Assembly (NCBI GenBank): GCA_002425825.1
Contig: DIMZ01000165.1
Coordinates: 25,518-31,865, forward strand
Direction of reading: 5' to 3'
DNA length: 6,348 nt
Origin: Cloacimonetes bacterium UBA5553
GTDB taxonomy: Bacteria > Cloacimonadota > Cloacimonadia > Cloacimonadales > Cloacimonadaceae
Shown here: piece by piece, positions 1-6,000 of the stretch
Layout: each line of letters opens with the position of its first letter
How positions within the stretch are numbered: the first letter of the stretch is position 1
Translations under genes and position numbers: made by a program
The notes under the pieces: model-generated
Databases searched by the model: none
Seen by the model: the letters and a program-made list of their open reading frames with translations, nothing else
What the model was told of the DNA's origin: nothing

Positions 1-3000
1 CTTAATGCCTTTTGGCTTCCCATCTCCTGACCGGCTTTTGATACGGAAGCTCTTGCTTCCGGAGCAGCAGCGGAGACCTGGATCATGTCTTCGGGATTGA
101 AGCTGAAGGCTGTGGCAACATTGGCAATACGAATGTTGTCGATATACCAGTCATACCACAAACCATCGTTTGATGGCGGATCTTCGGCATGGAAGGCAAT
201 CTTGATTTGCTGACCGCCATAAGCTGCCATGTTTATGGTAATAGGTATAGACGTTGTGGTATAACCACCGGTTAGAGTACTGGCATTCCACAGAACTGTC
301 CAGTCTGTTCCGCCATTGGTGGATACCTTTACATAGTAATTGTCACCATACACTGAGCCGCGGAATACGAAGGTAGTGAAGCTGAATGTGGCTTCGGGCG
401 GGCAGTAGAATGGATGACTGATTAACCATTCATCCTGGTAAGCATAGGCAAAACCGATACCGGCTTGCTTGTTGCCATGAGTAGGCACGGCAGGATAGCC
501 GTAATAGGTGTTTGTGCCGAAGCTGCACCATGCGGGCAGAAAGCCATTTTCATTTGCAGGACCGGTGTTGTTTATGGTTCTTGTCCAGTTAGCAGGCGGG
601 AAGGTGGCGGCTTCAAAGCTCTCTACCACATCCACTGCCAGCGGATTGGGGGCATTCCACACCAGGTTTACCTGAGCAGGTGTGGTGGATTCGGTGGCAA
701 CCACACCTGAAGGAGCAAATGCAACTTCGAGGAGGGTCATGTTTGGCATAGTGTGGTTGGTTGAACCTACGTTAACTACACCTGTGGCACTAACGTAACC
801 GCTGTGAGTAGCAGTATATGCATAGTTTTGGTTGGCATACACAGATAGGCTGAATGTTCCATTGGCAGCGGTTGTTGCGTTGTAATTTTCGTAGCCAGTG
901 AATGTAATTGTGGCTCCTGCCAATCCTGCAGCAGTGTCGCTGGCAAGAATGGTGCCGCTAAGCGTCACGGTTGCCATGGGAACCAGGGTTACGTTAATTA
1001 TCTCGGTTTCGTCTTCCAACAGCGTAAACTGCTGGGTTTGGGTTACGTAACCGTATTTACTGAAGCTTACGGAGTAAGTATTGGGCAGAATGTTTCTTAT
1101 CTCATACTGACCAAGTGCGTTGGTGGTTGTGGTATAGGTGGTGGTAGGAATCTGCACTGTTACACCTTGTAAGGGTTGATTTCCTGCACCAAGCACGGTT
1201 CCGGTTATGTGTCCCACACCGCCGGGGATACCCATAAAGGTTATCTTTGGATACTGAGCAGATGCGGTAACTGCCGGGGGAGTAGCGGGATCGTAGATTA
1301 TTGTATCACTCTGAACGCGTTTTGCGCGAGCAGTGTTTACGGCATCAGTTTGGCACTTGAACACGTTAGACGACTGCCAATACACACCCTCGGAAGGACG
1401 GAAGAACATTATTACCAGGTTCTGTCCGTTCAGGTACAGGTAGGGATTGTTGAAGGGGATGGTAATAATCTGATCTCCCAGAGGGAAGTCCAGATTGCCG
1501 TCGAATACCATAGTAAGGTCTGTTGAAGGTATCCAGTTGGTAAGCGCATTCTCGGTTGTAGTGCCAATCCAAACCTTAACGGGTTTGTTTAGCAGCTCTT
1601 GCGTGAAGGTGCCATACAATTGAACAGCAGTTAAGGTTCCCATAAAGTTACCCATTTCTGCAGGGTAGTACAGGGTTTGATACAGACTGCTTTGGTAGTA
1701 TAGGTTAATGGGAATATTTGCAGTTTGGTTTCCTTCGCCTACTGTGAAGGCAAAGATACCGGAAGGCAACACCAAAACTGTCAGATTCGGGCTTTGGTCA
1801 TTAGTTGGGTTTTCATCGCCGTTAAGCACTACTTTGGCATAGATGGTTGTGCTTCCCTCTGCAGTTGGTGCCCAGGTAACAGGAACGGGCACTGATGCAC
1901 CGGGAGCTACTGTTACACCTGGTGCGCTGGCAATAATTGCCCCGCTTGCATTGTGCAGGTTAACCGTATATGTGCTTTGCGATGCTGTTCCCCAGTTGAA
2001 TACGTTCACAGTATAAATGCTGTTACTGCCAACGCTGGGTGTGGTGTTTCCGGTAACGCCTGTAGCTGCCAGATCGTTGGTAGGCGTGGTCTCTATCAAC
2101 ACATCGTCTATGTAGATCAAACGGCTGGTTCCGCCAAGTCCGTGCCTGAAGGCAACGTGCTTACCGGTTCCGGTGTATCCGGCAAAGGTTACCACATACT
2201 GAGTCCATGTGGTTGTAAGTGTTATGTTTTGCACCTCGGTAAAGGTCATGGCATTCATAGCATCAGACATTATACCAACGCTTAATGGGTAGCCAGCAGC
2301 AGCGGCACGACCCCAGAACTTCACTCTGGTGGTATTGGTAGCTATGGTATTTGCCAGGGGCGGAGCTATTAAGATAGCAGTAGCGTTGGCATCGGTGCTA
2401 TTTGTCATACCGGCAGTATTGGGTGGGCTTTGAGGTGTGGTGGTATAGGTCTGCACCAATGCTGTGGCTGTAGATTGTATCAGTTTTAACCAATCCGGAG
2501 GTAAGGCGGGAGTTGTAACCTGATCAAAACCCTGGGTGTAGGGCAGAGTGTTTATAGTGGTATCGATGCAGGTACCGCTAAGGGCAATGCTGGTTACCTG
2601 TCTATCCACGTTATTATTGTTCTCTGCTCTTCCATCGGGGTTTACTCTAATCTGGTAGCTGCGACCAAGGTTGTCGGTAATAGTAATGGTGGCTGTATGT
2701 GCACCAGCAGCAGTGGGATTGTATCTGCCGACAAAGGTGGTAGATTGGCCTGTGCTAAGGCTGACAGGCAGAGTAGGCAGACCTTGCAGCGAGAACATCG
2801 GGCTTCCGCTAATGGTGATGTTATTTATACCAAGCTGTCCACCGCCTACATTCATAATCGAGAATGTCTGATTGTGGGTACTACCCAGAATAACTGTGCC
2901 AAAGTCCCTGCTTGCGGGGGTAACGCGAATAACCGGATTTCCACCTGCAGGGGTTAGCATGAAAGTGGTTTTGGGGAATTGACCACTAACCGTTCCGGCT

Positions 3001-6000
3001 ACAGTCATATTCATAGGATCAAACTGCGTGTCCGACACGTAGTTTCTGGTGCGGGTAGTGCCTATTGTTTGGGTCTTAAAGAAATCTGACGATGAGAAAT
3101 AGCCCACGTCAAAAGGTCTGTTCCATGCTAACAACAGGTTTCCGCCAGTGTATTGGAAAGGAGTGGATAAAGGTATGGTTATAGTATTTGCTCCACCGGG
3201 GAAGCTAACCATGCCATCGTACACCAAGGTCATTTGGGTCAAAGGCACCCAGTTGGTTCCCACATCAGCCATTTCCGTGTTCATCATCCACAACTTAACG
3301 GGCTTGCTGCCAATGGTGGTGGTTAAGAAGTTATTATACAGGCTAACAGATAGAATGTTACCCATAATCCCGATTTCGTTTGAGAAATAGAGGCTTTGAT
3401 TCAAGCTGTTGCGATAGTACATGTCGATCGGGAAACGCCCATCTGCCGAGCCATCACCAACAGTAATGGGTATTATACCTGCGGGCATAACGGTTATGTT
3501 CATTGCAGGAGTGGTGTCGTTTACCGAGTTCACGTCGCCGGCAAGAATAACTTTGCCATAAAGTATGGCAGGGCCTTCTGCAGTGGGAGCCCAGTTTACG
3601 ATTACATCTACAGTAGCGCCTGCTGCCACGCTGGTTCCGGCTGCGGTGGCGAGCTCGTCGTTATTCGCATTAATAAGCTTAACCGTATAGTTATTTTGCA
3701 AGGCAGTACCATTATTCAATATGCGAATGGTGTAAGGTGTATTGTTATTCACACTCGGCATATTGTTACCGGTAATCTGAATGGCTGCCAGGTCGTTAGC
3801 TGCAATCTGTTCAATTGTTACTGTGTCTATATACATGGTTTGAGCAGTTGAGGCATTACCATGCTTAAAGGCAATAAATCTGCCCGTACCGGTATAAGAG
3901 GTTAATGGAACGCTATATTCCGCCCATGCTGCCGTAAGAGTAACGGTTTGAATCATTACAAATGAGCTTGCATCGGTGGGGTTTGTCATCACGCCAACCT
4001 GCAAAGTATGCGTAGTTCCGCCTTTGGCATAGAACTTCACTCTGGTGCTGTTTGCAGCCATGGTGGTGTTCAGTGGAGGAGCGATAAGCATGGCAATGGT
4101 ATTGGCATCGGTAGGATTGTATAATGCCCCACAGTTTGGCGGGGTGTGAGGAGATGTGGTAACAGTTCTCACATAACCAGTGGTTACAGATGCTTGATAT
4201 ATCATGCTCCAATCTACAGGCAGAGCCGGAACGGTAACTGCGTCAAAGTTCTGCAAATAAGGCAAAGTATATATTGTAGCATCCACGCCGACACCTGTTA
4301 CCTGAACAGTGCGAATTGCACGGTTATCGGTAATGGTGATGGTTGCACTATGGTTACCTGCTGCTGTGGGGGCATAGTTCACACTGAAGGTGAAGTTCTG
4401 ACCAAAAGTAAGGTTTTGGGGCATTGTAGGCACAGCACTGAGAGTAAAGAACGGGCTGCCACTAATGCTAACGTTTGATATACTAAGGGTGCCAACACCA
4501 TCGTTGGATACTACAAACTGCTTACTGTTGTTCTGACCCAATAGCACAGAACCGTGATTCCACTCGGTAGGCGTAATGCTAAAGATGGGTGTGGACGGGC
4601 TTTGACGAACAGTAACGTTGTCTATCATCAAATCGTTATCGGCATTACTAACAGTAGAGATACCATAAAATGCTATGTAACGCATGCCTGTGTGTCCCGC
4701 AAGACTAAGAATCACGCGCTCACCTGCTGTTGCTATGTTGTTATAAACATAAGGTGAACCTTCGTTATCCCACATTCTAAGCAGGTTTGCAGGAGTCCAG
4801 CTTGTGCCATCTCCTACCAATACGGCAAATTTATCGTCCGGTCCGGTTGCTTCTGGTGGATTACTATTGGCATAGTCAACCAGGCATAGGTCAAATTCCA
4901 CTTGATAGTCATTACCGGGAAGGTTAATAGGCGGGGTTATCAGCCAGCCGTTCAAGGTGCTATAGATGTTTATTCTTGCTGCCTTGTTAGGCTCAGTTGT
5001 TATGTTGCGCCAGTCATCCTGAATCCAGCTTCCGGTTGGGTGAGCCCCCAGAGTTGTGGGAGTGGCAAGAACGCCACTATGCTTTGTCCAGTTTGCCGGG
5101 GGGAAGGGATCGGTAGTTGTGGTGCCAAAATTCACGTTCCAGGGGAAGGTGCTTACCACGGGATTTTGACGCACGGTAAAGGAGCGGGTGGCACTGGATG
5201 GTGCATCACCTGCAGCGTTGGTAGCCACAACTCTCCAGTAATAGGTAGCACCATAGTTAAGAGGTGCTGTTACAGTATAGGGAGAAGCGGTAGCAGTGGC
5301 ATATAACGTGCTCGGATTGGGGTTGGTATCCAGATACAGCTTGAAGCCGGTGGGGATACCACCTGTAGATGCGCCTGTCCAGGTGAAGGTAACAATCTCA
5401 TTCACGTTGGTAGCTGCATCGGCAGGCGCGCTGAGTGTAACCGCATCGGGAGCTACTGGAACTACTTCCGGGGCAAATATCATGTCGATATACACACCGC
5501 CGGCAAGGCTGGTTGTAGACACTTCCAAGCCTATGTAATAGTTTCCTGTTGCCGAGCGTAAATCTACTGAGTACATGGCAAATTCTGCATTGGCTGCCAA
5601 AGTAATCTGTTCACCAACATTAGTCCAGTTGGTACGGTCTGTGGAGTATTTCACCTGAATACGTTGGTTATCGTTGGTGGCAGTAGTTCTGGCATGGAAC
5701 TGAATGGTGCTGCCTTGAACCACGTTTACTATAGGGGTGGATAAAATGGCAGGGGCTGTGCTGCTGGTATATTTATAAGCAGAAGCAGTGCCATGAGAAG
5801 CATAGGATGTGCTACGCGAGAAACCGGTTTGGTTTGCCCAACCCAAAGGCGGGAAGGTGGTAGCTTCAAAGCTTTCTGCAATCATAGTTGCCGTTGGTGT
5901 ACGGAAGTTCCATACCGGGCAGTTGCTTGCAGTACCATTGGCGTTACGTGGCACTATTTTCCAGTAATAGGTGGTGCCACCGCTAACTGTGGGTGTGTAA

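Larger units (their letters stand above)
1227..2939 (-). repeat. Four-domain super-repeat, copy B (D2-J4-CARDB2-X2)
   Basis: Residues 1137-1707, 571 residues. It is the same domain order as copy A; most of the extra length is the 22-residue insertion in D2. It is followed by carboxypeptidase-regulatory-like domains rather than a third block. The X0 fragment at the right edge indicates that at least one more block, or part of one, lies further upstream in the gene. Confidence 0.85.
2955..4592 (-). repeat. Four-domain super-repeat, copy A (D1-J3-CARDB1-X1)
   Basis: Residues 586-1131, 546 residues. The order choice-of-anchor D, J, CARDB-like, X is repeated exactly in copy B, which begins after a linker of only five residues. 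Corresponding domains have nearly equal lengths (J 159/158, CARDB 107/108, X 176/179). The protein sequences are clearly homologous, but the DNA has diverged apart from short runs, so the duplication is old. Confidence 0.85.

Noticed and set aside
1176..1526. Plus-strand open frame of 116 codons
   Set aside because: Antisense to X2 and the first carboxypeptidase-regulatory-like domain; the translation has no family resemblance.
1366..1572. Minus-strand open frame of 68 codons
   Set aside because: Out-of-frame shadow inside the X2 coding sequence; no supporting motif or ribosome binding site.
1138..1743. Thr-rich, repeat-like stretches that could suggest a CRISPR or tandem DNA repeat
   Set aside because: There are no regularly spaced identical units; the similarity comes from Thr/Asn/Ala codons and homologous protein domains.
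1709..1790. Reading the carboxypeptidase-regulatory-like match as evidence of a peptidase (coordinates here are residues, plus-strand 978-1223)
   Set aside because: Only the accessory Ig-like domain is present. No zinc-binding HxxE or other catalytic motif is seen in any part of the frame.
3396..3851. Plus-strand open frame of 151 codons
   Set aside because: It lies wholly antisense to the CARDB-like 1, J3 and X1 coding sequence. Its translation is rich in Cys, His, Tyr and Gly with no domain pattern, as expected from the complement of Thr/Asn/Ala codons.
3913..4212. Minus-strand open frame of 99 codons
   Set aside because: Same strand as the giant gene but out of frame with J3; the His/Cys/Tyr-rich translation is a frame shadow, not an overlapping gene.
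4902..5306. Plus-strand open frame of 134 codons
   Set aside because: Antisense to J2 and FN3-2, which are clearly coding. No recognisable protein features and Cys-rich noise composition.
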